Shown here piece by piece: positions 16,173 through 25,279 of a stretch of DNA of 64,000 nucleotides; position 1 is the first letter of the stretch, and each line of letters begins with the position of its first letter. The notes under the pieces are model-generated. The model searched no databases. It saw only the letters and a list, made by a program, of their open reading frames with translations, and was not told where the DNA came from. Position numbers and translations under genes: made by a program. This DNA is from UBA2334 sp964396895 (GTDB lineage Bacteria > Pseudomonadota > Gammaproteobacteria > Burkholderiales > Burkholderiaceae_C): contig CAYNGJ010000010.1 of assembly GCA_964396895.1 (NCBI GenBank), positions 71,287-135,286 of the forward strand. Reading direction: 5' to 3'.

Positions 16173-17189
16173 TCAAACCAGCTTGACCAGCTGCTTGCCA
16201 AAGTTTTTGCCCTTGAGCAAGCCAATGAAGGCCTCGGGCGCGGCGGCAAGGCCTTGCGCCACGCTCTCGCGGGGGCGGAGTTGGCCGGTGGCCACCAGGG
16301 TGCCCAGCTCGGTCAGCGCCTCGGGCCACACCGCCATGTGCTCGCTGACGATGAAGCCCTCTATCTTCATGCGGTTGACCAAAATCAGCGCCGGGTTGGC
16401 CATGGGCAGGGGCGCGCCGTTGTAGCCCGCGATCATGCCGCACACCGCGATGCGCGCAAACGCATTGGTGCGCAGCATCACCGCGTCCAGCACCATGCCG
16501 CCCACGTTTTCAAAATGGCCGTCAATGCCGTTGGGGCAAGCCACCTTCAGTGCCTTGGACAGGCTGATGGCGTCGGCGTGTTCTTTGTAGTCCACACAGG
16601 CGTCAAAGCCCAGCTCGTTGACGGCGTAGGCGGATTTGTCTGGCCCGCCCGCAATGCCCACCACGCGGCAGCCGCGTGCCTTGGCCAACGCACCAAAGGC
16701 ACTGCCCACCGCGCCCGTGGCGGCGCTGACCACCACGGTCTCGCCCGCCTTGGGGGCGATGATTTTGACCAAGCCATACCAAGCGGTCACGCCGGGCATG
16801 CCCACCGCGCCCAGGTAGTGGCTCAGCGGCACATGGGTGGTGCTGACTTTGCGCAGCATGCCAGGGGCGTTGCCATCGACCACGCTGTAGGTTTGCCAGC
16901 CGCCCATGCCCACCACGGTGTCGCCCACGGCAAACTTGGGGTGGCGGCTTTCCACCACCTCACCGGCGGTGCCACCAATCATGACCTCGCCCAAAGGCTG
17001 GGGCTGGGCGTAGCTTTTGCCGTCGTTCATGCGGCCGCGCATGTAGGGGTCCAGGCTGAGGTAGTGGTGGCGCACCAGCACCTGGCCATCGGCCAGCGCG
17101 GGGGTGTCGGTGGTGACGAGCTTGAAGTTGGCGGCCGTGGCCTCGCCCTGGGGGCGGTTGTCGAGCACAATTTGTGGGTTCTGGGGCAT
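16173..17189 (-). CDS. NADP-dependent oxidoreductase, zinc-free MDR (CurA/leukotriene reductase-like)
   Basis: A 338-residue medium-chain reductase of the prostaglandin/leukotriene reductase type. It starts MPQNPQIVLDNRPQGE, has YLSLDPYMRGRM, the catalytic-loop GGTAGEVV and a Rossmann region at VVVSAATGAVGS. Structural and catalytic zinc ligands of true alcohol dehydrogenases are absent. Such enzymes reduce alpha,beta-unsaturated ketones or aldehydes with NADPH. The ATG at 17189 gives the standard family start. It ends 13 bp before the GST gene, so it is probably the first gene of that operon. Confidence 0.88.
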   Translation of the reverse strand: MPQNPQIVLDNRPQGEATAANFKLVTTDTPALADGQVLVRHHYLSLDPYMRGRMNDGKSYAQPQPLGEVMIGGTAGEVVESRHPKFAVGDTVVGMGGWQTYSVVDGNAPGMLRKVSTTHVPLSHYLGAVGMPGVTAWYGLVKIIAPKAGETVVVSAATGAVGSAFGALAKARGCRVVGIAGGPDKSAYAVNELGFDACVDYKEHADAISLSKALKVACPNGIDGHFENVGGMVLDAVMLRTNAFARIAVCGMIAGYNGAPLPMANPALILVNRMKIEGFIVSEHMAVWPEALTELGTLVATGQLRPRESVAQGLAAAPEAFIGLLKGKNFGKQLVKLV

Positions 17190-17284
17190 GGTGTGTCCTG
17201 GCGAGAAAAAGAAAAATACTCCTGATTCAGAAGCAAACTGTTCAATCAGGAAAAGCGTTGAGTGGCAAAAATATGCAGAAAATA

Positions 17285-17764
17285 TCAGTCCGTCGGGATG
17301 GGGCCAGCTGCGGGACCCGCGTTGGTCGGGCCGTTGAGCGGTTGTACCGAGCGGTCGGGCGCGGCCAGGCGGCGCACGTACTTGAAGGTGCCGGTGGCGT
17401 GGGCACACAAACGGCCCTTGGCGTCCACCACCCGCCCCTCGGTGAAGGCCATGGTGGTGGTCCGCTGCAACAGCTTGCCGGTGGCCAGCAGCGGTCCACC
17501 TTCGCGCTTGGCGGCGGCCATGAAGCTGGTTTTCATTTCGATGGTGACCACCCCCATTTCGGCGTCTGGCCCGGTCAGCACACTGCGCGCTGCATGTGCC
17601 ATGACCACGTCCAGCAGCGTCATGCTGGCGCCGCCGTGCACCACGTTGAACGAGTTGAGGTGCTCGGGCGCGGCGGCATAGCGAATGTCGGCTTCGCCAT
17701 CGGCCATGCGCAGCAGCTCAAAGCCCAGGTGGACCACAAAGGGGATGTGTACGCTGAATTCCAT
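17285..17764 (-). CDS. PaaI-family hotdog thioesterase
   Basis: A 159-residue hotdog-fold protein with the PaaI signature VVHGGASMTLLDVVMAHA and a following VVTIEMKTSFMAAA strand. It likely hydrolyses aromatic or medium-chain acyl-CoA thioesters. The ATG at 17764 is preceded by AAGGAA. It lies 17 bp after an SDR gene on the same strand, consistent with a two-gene acyl-CoA/ketone operon. Confidence 0.85.
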   Translation of the reverse strand: MEFSVHIPFVVHLGFELLRMADGEADIRYAAAPEHLNSFNVVHGGASMTLLDVVMAHAARSVLTGPDAEMGVVTIEMKTSFMAAAKREGGPLLATGKLLQRTTTMAFTEGRVVDAKGRLCAHATGTFKYVRRLAAPDRSVQPLNGPTNAGPAAGPIPTD

Positions 17765-17781
17765 GCAGAGGTTCCTTGTGT

Positions 17782-18585
17782 TCAACCGCCCACCAGGGCG
17801 CTGACGCCGCCGTCCACCGCCAGCCATTGGCCGGTGATGTGCTTGCCCGCGTCCGACGCGTAGAGCAGGGTCAGGCCCTTGAGGTCTTCGTCGTCGCCCA
17901 GGCGGCGCAGCGGCGCGTGGGACTTGAGGTTGTCCTCACCCAGCTTGTCCAGCAGGCCAGCGGTCATTTTGCTGGGAAAAAAGCCGGGGCAAATGGCGTT
18001 GACGTTGATGCCCCGCGGCCCCCACTCCCCGGCCAGCGTGCGGGTGAAGTTGATGACCGCCGCCTTGGACGTGTTGTAGGCAATGGTCTGCATGCCCGGC
18101 GGGTTGCCGCCCAGTCCGGCGATGCTGGCCACATTGATGATGCGCCCCCCCGTGCCGCCGCCCTGGCGGGCCAGCATGCTGCGCTTGGCCACCTGCTGGC
18201 TGAGCAAGAAATAGCCGCGCACGTTCAGGTTCATCACCTTGTCCCACGCGGCCACGGGGTGGTCTTCGGCGGGGGCGCCCCAGGTGGCCCCGGCGTTGTT
18301 CACCAAAATGTCGATGTCGCCCATGCGCTGCAGGGTTTCGTCCACCAGGTGGGTGATGCTGCCCTCATCGGCGCAGTCGGCGGCCACCCAGCGGGCGTCG
18401 ATGCCGGCGGCCTGCAACTCGGCCACGGCGGCTTCCAGGTCGGCGGCCTTGCGCGAACTGAGCATGACGCGGGCACCGGCCTCGCCCAGCGCATGCGCCA
18501 TTTGCAGGCCAAGGCCGCGCGAGCCGCCGGTGACGAGGGCGGTCTTGCCCTGGAGGTTGAACAGTTGCTGAACGGTGCGTGTCAT
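17782..18585 (-). CDS. Short-chain dehydrogenase/reductase (FabG-like)
   Basis: A 267-residue classical SDR. The cofactor motif TGGSRGLG lies near residue 20, with NNAGATWG, a catalytic Ser in INVASIAGLGG and YNTSK. It resembles 3-oxoacyl reductases and gluconate-type dehydrogenases; the actual substrate is unknown. The ATG at 18585 is preceded by GAGGAA. It is upstream of the thioesterase, likely co-transcribed, and divergent from the large PAS-GGDEF-EAL gene. Confidence 0.87.
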   Translation of the reverse strand: MTRTVQQLFNLQGKTALVTGGSRGLGLQMAHALGEAGARVMLSSRKAADLEAAVAELQAAGIDARWVAADCADEGSITHLVDETLQRMGDIDILVNNAGATWGAPAEDHPVAAWDKVMNLNVRGYFLLSQQVAKRSMLARQGGGTGGRIINVASIAGLGGNPPGMQTIAYNTSKAAVINFTRTLAGEWGPRGINVNAICPGFFPSKMTAGLLDKLGEDNLKSHAPLRRLGDDEDLKGLTLLYASDAGKHITGQWLAVDGGVSALVGG

Positions 18586-18766
18586 GTGGGCATTCCTCGG
18601 GTGGCTGTGTTGGGGCGCATTGTGAAAGCCCGCTGCGGGCACCGCTTGTCGCCAGGGCGATAAAGCAGGGTAAGCCCGGGGGCAGGGCTGACAGACCCAC
18701 AGGTGCGCCACGCGCCCCTATGATGATGAACCCATTCAGTCGGTTGTCCTCCCACCCCCATTGGCC

Positions 18767-21445
18767 ATGAGTGCTTTTCGCATCGCCCTGCTCTTTCTGG
18801 CCTTCGGGTTCGGCTGGATCGTGCTGTCCGACCACGTGGTGTTGGCCCTGGTGAGCGATGACCAGGTGCGCAACCAGATCCAATCCATCAAAGGCCTGCT
18901 GTTTGTGACGCTGAGTGCCGCACTGGTGTACCTGCTGGTGCGTTCCGCCGAGCGCGGGCGCGCCGCGTTGCAAGCCGAGACGGCGCAGGAACGCGACCGG
19001 TTGGCCCAGGTGCTGCGGGTGAGCCCGGCGGCCATCTACTCGCTGCACGCTGTGCACCCGGCGAGCCAGCCCTTGCAATGGCGCCTGACCCTGGTGGGTC
19101 ACAACGTGGCACGCATTTCCGGCTTCTCACCCCAGGAGTGGCAAACCCAGCCGGGCCTGTGGTTGAGCAGGTTGCACCCGGACGATCGGGACCGGGTCAT
19201 CGCCGCCCAGCAGCAGCTGATGACAGAGGGGCAACTGAGCCACGATTACCGGTTCATCCACCTCAGTGGTGAAGTGCGCTGGGTGCACGATGACGTGGTC
19301 ATGGTGCGCGATGCACAGGGACACCCCAGCCAGATCACCGGCGCCTGGTTGGACGTCACCAATCTGAAGGCAGCCGAACTGGCCCAGCGTTCGTCCGAGG
19401 ACCGCTACCAGCAGCTGTTTCAGGCCAACCCCTACCCCATGTGGGTGGTGGATGTGCACACGCTGCGGTTTTTGTCGGTCAATGCCGCGACGCTGGACAA
19501 ATACGGCTACACCGAAGACGACATGCTGGGCATGACGCTGCACGACATACGCCCCAGCAGCGAACATGCGCGCCTGAACCAGTTCATCCACCACACCCAA
19601 TCCGCCCCTCTGGCGTCACCCATGGGGGAGTGGCAGCACCGCAAAAAAGATGGCACAGTGTTCTGGGTGGAAATTGCCGGGCATGCAGTGGAGTTCAATG
19701 GGCACCAGGCGCGCATGGTCATCGCCCACGACATCACCCAGCGGCGCGAGGTCGACGCCCACCAGCGCCTGATCGCTCAGGTGTTTGAATCCAGCCAGGA
19801 AGGCATTTTCATCACCGATGCGCACAACCATTTCGTGTCGGTCAACCGGTCGTTCACCCAATTCACCGGCTACTCACTGGTGGATTTGCAGGACCAGAGT
19901 CCGACCTTGTTCAAGTCGGACCACCACGACAAAGCCTTCTACAAAAGCCTGTACGCCAAGGTGCAACAGGAAGGCCGGTGGGAAGGGGAAATCTGGAGTC
20001 GCCGCAAGTCCGGCGAGTTGTTCCCGGCCTGGCTGACCTTCAGCGCCATCCATGACGAGCACCACCAAGTCAGCCAGTTTCTGGGCATCTTCACCGAAAC
20101 ATCCAGCCGAAAGAACGCTGAAGAACGCATACAGCGCCTGGCCAACTACGACGGCCTCACCAACCTGCCCAACCGCGCGCTGCTGAACGACCGTGCCCAG
20201 GTGGCCCTGGCCACGGCCCGCAAAAATCAGGGCCATGTGGTGGCCATGCAGCTGAACGTGGACCACTTCAAAAACATCAACGAGCTGTTTGGCCACGACG
20301 CGGGGGACGCCGTGCTGGTGGAACTGGCCAAGCGCCTGGTGGGCAGCCTCAAGCCCAACGACACCGTGTCACGCCTGGGCGGGGACGACTTCATCATCCT
20401 GTTGCCCGCCACCACGGCCATGACCGCGGGCCATGTGGCCCTTCGGCTGCTGGCGGCTGTGGGTGCCCCGCTGCACCTGGGCGCGCAGGTGCTGCGCGTC
20501 ACCGCCAGCATTGGGGTTGCCGAATTCCCGGACAACGGACTCACCTGGGTGCAGTTGGCCCAGGCCGCCGAAACCGCGGTGAACCAAGCCAAGCGCGATG
20601 GCCGCAACACGGTCAGCCATTTCTCACCGGCCTTGCACCAGCAGCTGCAAGAGGCGCTGGCAGTGGAAAAAGACCTGCAGCAGGCCGTGGAACGTCAGCA
20701 GCTGGTGGTGCACTACCAGCCCCAGGTGCATGCCCACACGCAGCGTGTGGTCGGGGTGGAGGCACTGGTGCGCTGGCAGCACCCCGAGTGGGGTTTGGTG
20801 CCGCCAGGGCGCTTCATCGGGGTGGCGGAAAAGGCGGGCCTCATTCGCGGCATTGGCGACTGGGTGCTGCAACAGGCGCTGACCGACGTGGCCGCCTGGC
20901 AAGCCGACGGTTTGCCGGTGGTGCCCGTGGCCGTGAACCTCTCCATGGCGCAGTTTCGCCACGAGGGTCTGCTCGATACCGTGACCAACGCCTTGGCCCG
21001 CAGTGGCCTGCCTGCGGGCATGCTGGAGTTGGAGCTGACCGAGAGCGTGGCCATGGAGGACTCGGAATTCACCATTGCCACCATCAACCGCCTCAAGCAC
21101 CTGGGGGTGCTGCTGTCCATCGACGACTTTGGCACCGGCTACTCCTCACTCAGTTACCTGAAGCGGTTCGCAGTGGATAAACTCAAAATCGACAAGTCGT
21201 TTGTGGACGGTCTGAACCGAGACCCGGAAGACGAAGCCATCGTCACCGCCGTCATCCAGCTGGCCAAAAGCCTGGGTCTGAAAACCATTGCCGAAGGCGT
21301 GGAAACCAGCGACCAGGCGCTGTTCCTGCGCGCCCGTGGGTGTGACGAGTTCCAGGGTTACCTGTTCAGCCGCCCGGTCCCGGCGGCCGAACTGGCAGAC
21401 CTGCTAAGCCGTGGCCCCTTGAAGCCCACCCCACCCCAGCACTGA
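18767..21445 (+). CDS. Membrane PAS-GGDEF-EAL cyclic di-GMP phosphodiesterase (probable)
   Basis: An 892-residue protein. Two N-terminal membrane segments (about 3-24 and 42-60) precede three PAS/PAC units (about 80-205, 215-335, 340-460), a GGDEF domain (about 460-620) and an EAL domain (about 635-885). The cyclase motif reads GGDDF and the I-site position reads KPND rather than RxxD, so synthesis may be weak or lost. The EAL domain is intact (EALVRW, ELTES, DDFGTGYSS, KIDKSFV), favouring cyclic di-GMP hydrolysis. The ATG at 18767 was chosen over an adjacent TTG. Confidence 0.9.
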   Translation: MSAFRIALLFLAFGFGWIVLSDHVVLALVSDDQVRNQIQSIKGLLFVTLSAALVYLLVRSAERGRAALQAETAQERDRLAQVLRVSPAAIYSLHAVHPASQPLQWRLTLVGHNVARISGFSPQEWQTQPGLWLSRLHPDDRDRVIAAQQQLMTEGQLSHDYRFIHLSGEVRWVHDDVVMVRDAQGHPSQITGAWLDVTNLKAAELAQRSSEDRYQQLFQANPYPMWVVDVHTLRFLSVNAATLDKYGYTEDDMLGMTLHDIRPSSEHARLNQFIHHTQSAPLASPMGEWQHRKKDGTVFWVEIAGHAVEFNGHQARMVIAHDITQRREVDAHQRLIAQVFESSQEGIFITDAHNHFVSVNRSFTQFTGYSLVDLQDQSPTLFKSDHHDKAFYKSLYAKVQQEGRWEGEIWSRRKSGELFPAWLTFSAIHDEHHQVSQFLGIFTETSSRKNAEERIQRLANYDGLTNLPNRALLNDRAQVALATARKNQGHVVAMQLNVDHFKNINELFGHDAGDAVLVELAKRLVGSLKPNDTVSRLGGDDFIILLPATTAMTAGHVALRLLAAVGAPLHLGAQVLRVTASIGVAEFPDNGLTWVQLAQAAETAVNQAKRDGRNTVSHFSPALHQQLQEALAVEKDLQQAVERQQLVVHYQPQVHAHTQRVVGVEALVRWQHPEWGLVPPGRFIGVAEKAGLIRGIGDWVLQQALTDVAAWQADGLPVVPVAVNLSMAQFRHEGLLDTVTNALARSGLPAGMLELELTESVAMEDSEFTIATINRLKHLGVLLSIDDFGTGYSSLSYLKRFAVDKLKIDKSFVDGLNRDPEDEAIVTAVIQLAKSLGLKTIAEGVETSDQALFLRARGCDEFQGYLFSRPVPAAELADLLSRGPLKPTPPQH

Positions 21446-21470
21446 TCGCCACCGACGGAAACGCTTGGCG

Positions 21471-23390
21471 TCAGAACGCGTCTTCAGGCAGCAAGGCGCA
21501 CAGCGGGTCGCGCTGGCTCACCACCCGCAGCCAGGCCCCGATTTTGGGCAGTTCATAGTGGTAAAAATAGGCTCCAGCGCTTACCCTACCTAAATTCTCT
21601 GCTACCACCAAACCAGGGTCTCGGACCAGCACGGCACAGGCCACGTCCAACCACACCCAGGCCAACACCGTGTGCCCGAAAGCCTGCAGGTAGGGCACGG
21701 CGTTGGCCAGGGCCTCGCTGGGGTTGCCGGTGGCCCAGGCGGCACGGGTGGCCACCCCCACGTCGGCCAGCGCTTGGTCCAGCGCGTTGGCTTGCGCATT
21801 CAGCTCGGCCGCACGGGCGGGAGCGCCAGCCAGCCCCCCCGCCAGCGCCCGCGCGCGCTCGGCGGTGTCTTGCATGCGGGCGGCCAGCAACTGCAGGCCT
21901 TTGCCCTCCTCCATCAGCACTTTGCGGCCCAGCAGGTCCATGGCCTGTATGCCGTGCGTGCCCTCGTGGATCATGTTCAGACGGTTGTCGCGCCAGTACT
22001 GCTCCACGGGGAAGTCGCGCGTGTAGCCGTAGCCGCCGTGCACCTGGATGGCCAGGCTGTTGGCCTCCAGGCACCACTCGCTGGGCCAGCTTTTGGCGAT
22101 GGGGGTCAGCACCTCCAGCAGCAGGCGGGCCTCGTCGGCGGCATCGGGGGCGCCGGTGTGTTGCTCGTCCACCAGGCGGGCGCAGTACAGGGCCAGCGCC
22201 AGTGAACCTTCGCTGTAGCTTTTCTGGGCCAGCAACATGCGCTTGACGTCGGCGTGCTCGATGATGCGCACCTGGGCCTGCGAGGCATCTTTCCCGCCCG
22301 CTCCCATGGGCCTGCCCTGGGGGCGGTTTTTGGCGTAGTCCAACGACGCATGGTAGCCCGCCAGGCCCAGCATGGTGGCGGCCAGTCCGACGCCGATGCG
22401 GGCCTCGTTCATCATGTGGAACATGCAGTGCAGGCCCTTGCCGGGCTGGCCCACCAGGTAACCAATGGCGCCACTGCCCTGCCCGTCCAGCCCCGGCCCG
22501 CAGGCCGCGCCGTGCCCTGGCAAATTCTTGAACTGGCCTTCGCCAAAGTTGAGCAAGGTGTTGGTGGTGCCGCGCCAGCCGCATTTGTGGTTGAGCCCGG
22601 CCAAGGCGACGTCGTTGCGCTGGCCGGTCAGCTCGCCAGTGGCGTTGACCAGCTTCTTGGGCACGATGAAGAGCGAAATGCCCTTCACCCCTGGCAGCAG
22701 CTTGCCCTGCGCATCGGGGATTTTGGCCAGCACCAGGTGCACGATGTTCTCGGTCAGGTCGTGTTCGCCGGCCGAAATCCACATTTTGTTGCCGCGCAGG
22801 CGGTAGCGGGGGCCCAGCGGATCGGCCTCGGCACCTTCACCGTCGGGCACGGCGCGGGTGGCCACGTCGCTCAATGACGAGCCCGCCTGTGGCTCGCTCA
22901 GGCACATGGTGCCCGACCACTGTCCGGCAAACTCGCGCGCCGCGAACACGGTTTTTTGGGTGGGCGTGCCGTGCACCATCAGCAAGTTGGCGTTGCCCGT
23001 GGTCAGCATGCCCGAGCCCATGCTGACCGAGGCATGGGCAAAAAAGGTGTTGGCCGCCGCCTCGATGGTGTAAGGCAACTGCATGCCGCCCACCTCGTAA
23101 TCCTGCGCGGCGCTGAGCATGCCGCTGTCGGCATAGGCCTTTTGGGCATCGTGCGTGGCTTGGGGCAGCACCACGCGCAGGCTGCCGTCGGGGTCGGTCA
23201 CGGTGGTGGGCTCTTGCGTGTCCACCAGGCGGTTGAAGGGGGCGTACTTGTCGCGGGCAATGCGCTCGCAGGTGTCGAGCACGGCGTCAAAGGTGTCGCG
23301 GCTGTGGTCGGCAAAGCGCTCGCGCTGGCCCAGTGCGGGTGCATCCAGCCAGTCGTACAGCAGAAAATCGAGTGTGGTGCGCAGTGTCAT
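21471..23390 (-). CDS. Acyl-CoA dehydrogenase (long form with C-terminal domain)
   Basis: A 639-residue flavoprotein of the bacterial long acyl-CoA dehydrogenase type. Flavin/substrate motifs include GTMCLSEPQAGSSLSD, KMWISAGEHDL and the C-terminal QVHGGYGYTRDFPVEQYWRD region. It would catalyse the first beta-oxidation step. The C-terminal tail around 594-610 (ENLGRVSAGAYFYH) coincides with a repeat-like DNA block. The start region is separated from the AraC gene by another repeat copy. No strong Shine-Dalgarno was seen before the ATG at 23390. Confidence 0.9.
   Translation of the reverse strand: MTLRTTLDFLLYDWLDAPALGQRERFADHSRDTFDAVLDTCERIARDKYAPFNRLVDTQEPTTVTDPDGSLRVVLPQATHDAQKAYADSGMLSAAQDYEVGGMQLPYTIEAAANTFFAHASVSMGSGMLTTGNANLLMVHGTPTQKTVFAAREFAGQWSGTMCLSEPQAGSSLSDVATRAVPDGEGAEADPLGPRYRLRGNKMWISAGEHDLTENIVHLVLAKIPDAQGKLLPGVKGISLFIVPKKLVNATGELTGQRNDVALAGLNHKCGWRGTTNTLLNFGEGQFKNLPGHGAACGPGLDGQGSGAIGYLVGQPGKGLHCMFHMMNEARIGVGLAATMLGLAGYHASLDYAKNRPQGRPMGAGGKDASQAQVRIIEHADVKRMLLAQKSYSEGSLALALYCARLVDEQHTGAPDAADEARLLLEVLTPIAKSWPSEWCLEANSLAIQVHGGYGYTRDFPVEQYWRDNRLNMIHEGTHGIQAMDLLGRKVLMEEGKGLQLLAARMQDTAERARALAGGLAGAPARAAELNAQANALDQALADVGVATRAAWATGNPSEALANAVPYLQAFGHTVLAWVWLDVACAVLVRDPGLVVAENLGRVSAGAYFYHYELPKIGAWLRVVSQRDPLCALLPEDAF
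21561..21607 (+). repeat. Repeat-like block, copy 3 (within acyl-CoA dehydrogenase gene)
   Basis: Contains AAAAATAGGCTCCAGCGCTT and CTCTGCTACCA. Its order matches the other copies (AAAAA-GGC-CCAGCGCTT, then a GCTA end), but it is shorter and more diverged, so membership is tentative. Confidence 0.4.
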
Positions 23391-23402
23391 GGTGAATTTA
23401 AA

Positions 23403-23460
23403 GCCAAAAACGCCTTCAGCGCTTTATTAAATTGAACAGTTAGCTATCAAATATTTTGAA
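23403..23460 (+). repeat. Dispersed repeat, copy 4 (intergenic)
   Basis: Contains CCAAAAACGCCTTCAGCGCT, then ATTGAACAG and TTAGCTATCAAATATTTTG. It lies just upstream of the acyl-CoA dehydrogenase start and makes the 205-bp gap markedly AT-richer than its surroundings. It may include that gene's promoter. Confidence 0.65.
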
Positions 23461-23594
23461 TGACCTGGTGGCCGATGACCCCGAAAACCGGGTTTGCCAC
23501 GGCTGGGCTGGGGCGGTACCGCCAGGCCAACGAGTGTCTCCGCTGGCCGCGCCTTGGCAAGGGGGCTCACCCGCACAGGCGGCGGGTTTTCGTC

Positions 23595-24470
23595 TCAGGC
23601 GGGACAGGCCAGCCGCGCGTCGACCCGCCCCATGGCGCGCGACAGGGTGGCCGCGCTGGCGTAGCCCGTTTCGTGCGCCACGCGCTTGAGTCCCTGGCCG
23701 GTGGCCACCAGGCGCTGGGCCATGGCCAGGCGCAGGCCTTCCAGGTACTTGCCCGCCGACACGCCCATGACCTGTTTGAACCGCGTGGCAAACGCCGTGC
23801 GCGACATGCCCGCCTCCACGGCCAGGTGGTCCAGCGTCCAAGGCTGGGCCGGGTGGGTGTGCATGGCCACCAGGGCCCGGGCCAGGCGGGGGTCGGCCAG
23901 GCCACCAAACAGGCCCACCTGGTTCAGGGGGTGCATGACCCAGTGGCGCAACAGCCCAATCAGCAAAATGTCGCCTGCGCGGTCCATGAGCAGGGGCTGG
24001 CCGCAGCGGGTGGCCTGCATTTCACTGGCCATGAGTTGGACGATTTGCGCCAATGATGGGTCGGCCGTGTGCAGCGCGATGTGCTCGGCCCGACGGAATT
24101 CCCGCAGCAGCAGCGGCCCCACCGGTCCGTCGAACACCACGGCAAAACTCACCCAGGGGCGCCAACCCTGGCCTTGCAGGGCCGCCCGTTCGGCCTGCTC
24201 GCCTGCGGGGCACACCAGCAAGGACAGGCCTTGCAAGGCAGCCGCCGAACCGCCCGGCGCCCAGGCGGGGTCGCACAGGATGTGCAGGTCCAGCCCCCGG
24301 CTGCCATCCCCGTCTGTGGCCGGGCAGCCGCCGTCTGCGGGGGTTCGTGGCTGGGGCCAGGGGGCGGGTGCAGCCAAGGCCTGCGACGAGCGGGTCTGGC
24401 ACAGCACCACGCGGGGCGACAACCCGTGCAACAGGGCAGACAGGCGGTCCAGGTGAAGGTGTTGGTTCAT
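23595..24470 (-). CDS. AraC-family transcriptional regulator (cupin_6 type)
   Basis: A 291-residue regulator: an N-terminal cupin-like ligand domain (about 1-180) and a C-terminal double helix-turn-helix (about 190-290, with LAVEAGMSRTAFATRFKQ and VAHETGYASAATLSRAMG). It diverges from a GST gene across an 86-bp gap with two near-identical 11-bp direct repeats, so it probably controls that gene. The ATG at 24470 starts MNQHLHLDRLSALLHG, the usual entry to this domain. The effector is unknown. Confidence 0.85.
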   Translation of the reverse strand: MNQHLHLDRLSALLHGLSPRVVLCQTRSSQALAAPAPWPQPRTPADGGCPATDGDGSRGLDLHILCDPAWAPGGSAAALQGLSLLVCPAGEQAERAALQGQGWRPWVSFAVVFDGPVGPLLLREFRRAEHIALHTADPSLAQIVQLMASEMQATRCGQPLLMDRAGDILLIGLLRHWVMHPLNQVGLFGGLADPRLARALVAMHTHPAQPWTLDHLAVEAGMSRTAFATRFKQVMGVSAGKYLEGLRLAMAQRLVATGQGLKRVAHETGYASAATLSRAMGRVDARLACPA

Positions 24471-24495
24471 GTGGATTTGTACGAATGGCAAACGA

Positions 24496-24530
24496 TTCAG
24501 GACAATATGTAACATACCGTTCAGCACAAT
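24496..24530. promoter_or_regulatory. Direct repeat, candidate AraC-family operator
   Basis: TTCAGGACAAT (24496-24506) and TTCAGCACAAT (24520-24530) are identical at 10 of 11 positions and start 24 bp apart. They lie between the divergent AraC and GST genes. Tandem direct repeats are the usual AraC-type binding arrangement; assignment here is inference. Confidence 0.45.
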
Positions 24531-24556
24531 GCCACTTTCTGTCCTGGAGACCCAAC

Positions 24557-25243
24557 GTGATCAAGCTTTACTACCACCCCTCGCCCAACCCCCTCAAAAT
24601 TGCCCTGTACCTCGAAGAAACCGGCCTGCCCTACGAGCTGGTGCCCGTGGACACCCGCAAAGGTGAGCAACATGCCCCGGCATTTGTGGCCATCAACCCC
24701 AACGCCAAGACTCCGGCCATGCAAGACGACGGTGTGCGCGTGTTCGACAGCACAGCCATGCTGCTGTACCTGGCCGAAAAAACCGGGCAGTTTGTGCCCG
24801 CCAACACACCTGAGGCGCGGGCCGAAATGCTGTCGTGGCTGATGTTTGTGGCCACCGGCATTGGCCCCTACTGTGGCCAGGCGGTGCACTTCAAGCACTA
24901 CGCGCCCGAGCCCAAGGCCTATGCGGTCAACCGCTACGACTTTGAGGCCTGGCGGCACTGGAAAATCATCAACGCCCACTTGGCCGATCGCACCTGGATG
25001 CTGGGCGACGACTACTCCCTGGTGGACATGGCCGTCTGGGGCTGGGCACGGGTCATTCCCTTCGTGCTGGGGGCCGACGCCTGGGCCGAATTGCCCCACG
25101 TCAAGCGCCTGCTCGACGCCATCAACGCCCGCCCCGCCGCCCAACGGGCAGAGGCCATCAAAGCCCAGTACACCTTCAAAACCGAGATGGACGAAGCCTC
25201 GCGCCAGGTGCTGTTCCCCCAGAACGCCCGGCTGAACGCCTGA
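24557..25243 (+). CDS. Glutathione S-transferase
   Basis: A 228-residue two-domain GST. The thioredoxin-like domain starts IKLYYHPSPNPLKIALYLEE, with NPNAKTPAMQDD and the glutathione-binding DSTAMLLYLAEK. The helical domain has YSLVDMAVWGWARV. It resembles the YfcG/YghU-type disulfide-bond oxidoreductase GSTs. The GTG at 24557 is used because CTGGAG lies about 8 bases upstream and no nearby ATG fits. The dehalogenase gene follows after 36 bp on the same strand. Confidence 0.88.
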   Translation: MIKLYYHPSPNPLKIALYLEETGLPYELVPVDTRKGEQHAPAFVAINPNAKTPAMQDDGVRVFDSTAMLLYLAEKTGQFVPANTPEARAEMLSWLMFVATGIGPYCGQAVHFKHYAPEPKAYAVNRYDFEAWRHWKIINAHLADRTWMLGDDYSLVDMAVWGWARVIPFVLGADAWAELPHVKRLLDAINARPAAQRAEAIKAQYTFKTEMDEASRQVLFPQNARLNA

Positions 25244-25279
25244 GTCCCGTGCCACCAACCCCCTGAAAAGGAAACCGAC

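Noticed and set aside
15468..17225. 585-residue plus-strand ORF
   Set aside because: Antisense to the GST and MDR genes, composition of a shadow frame.
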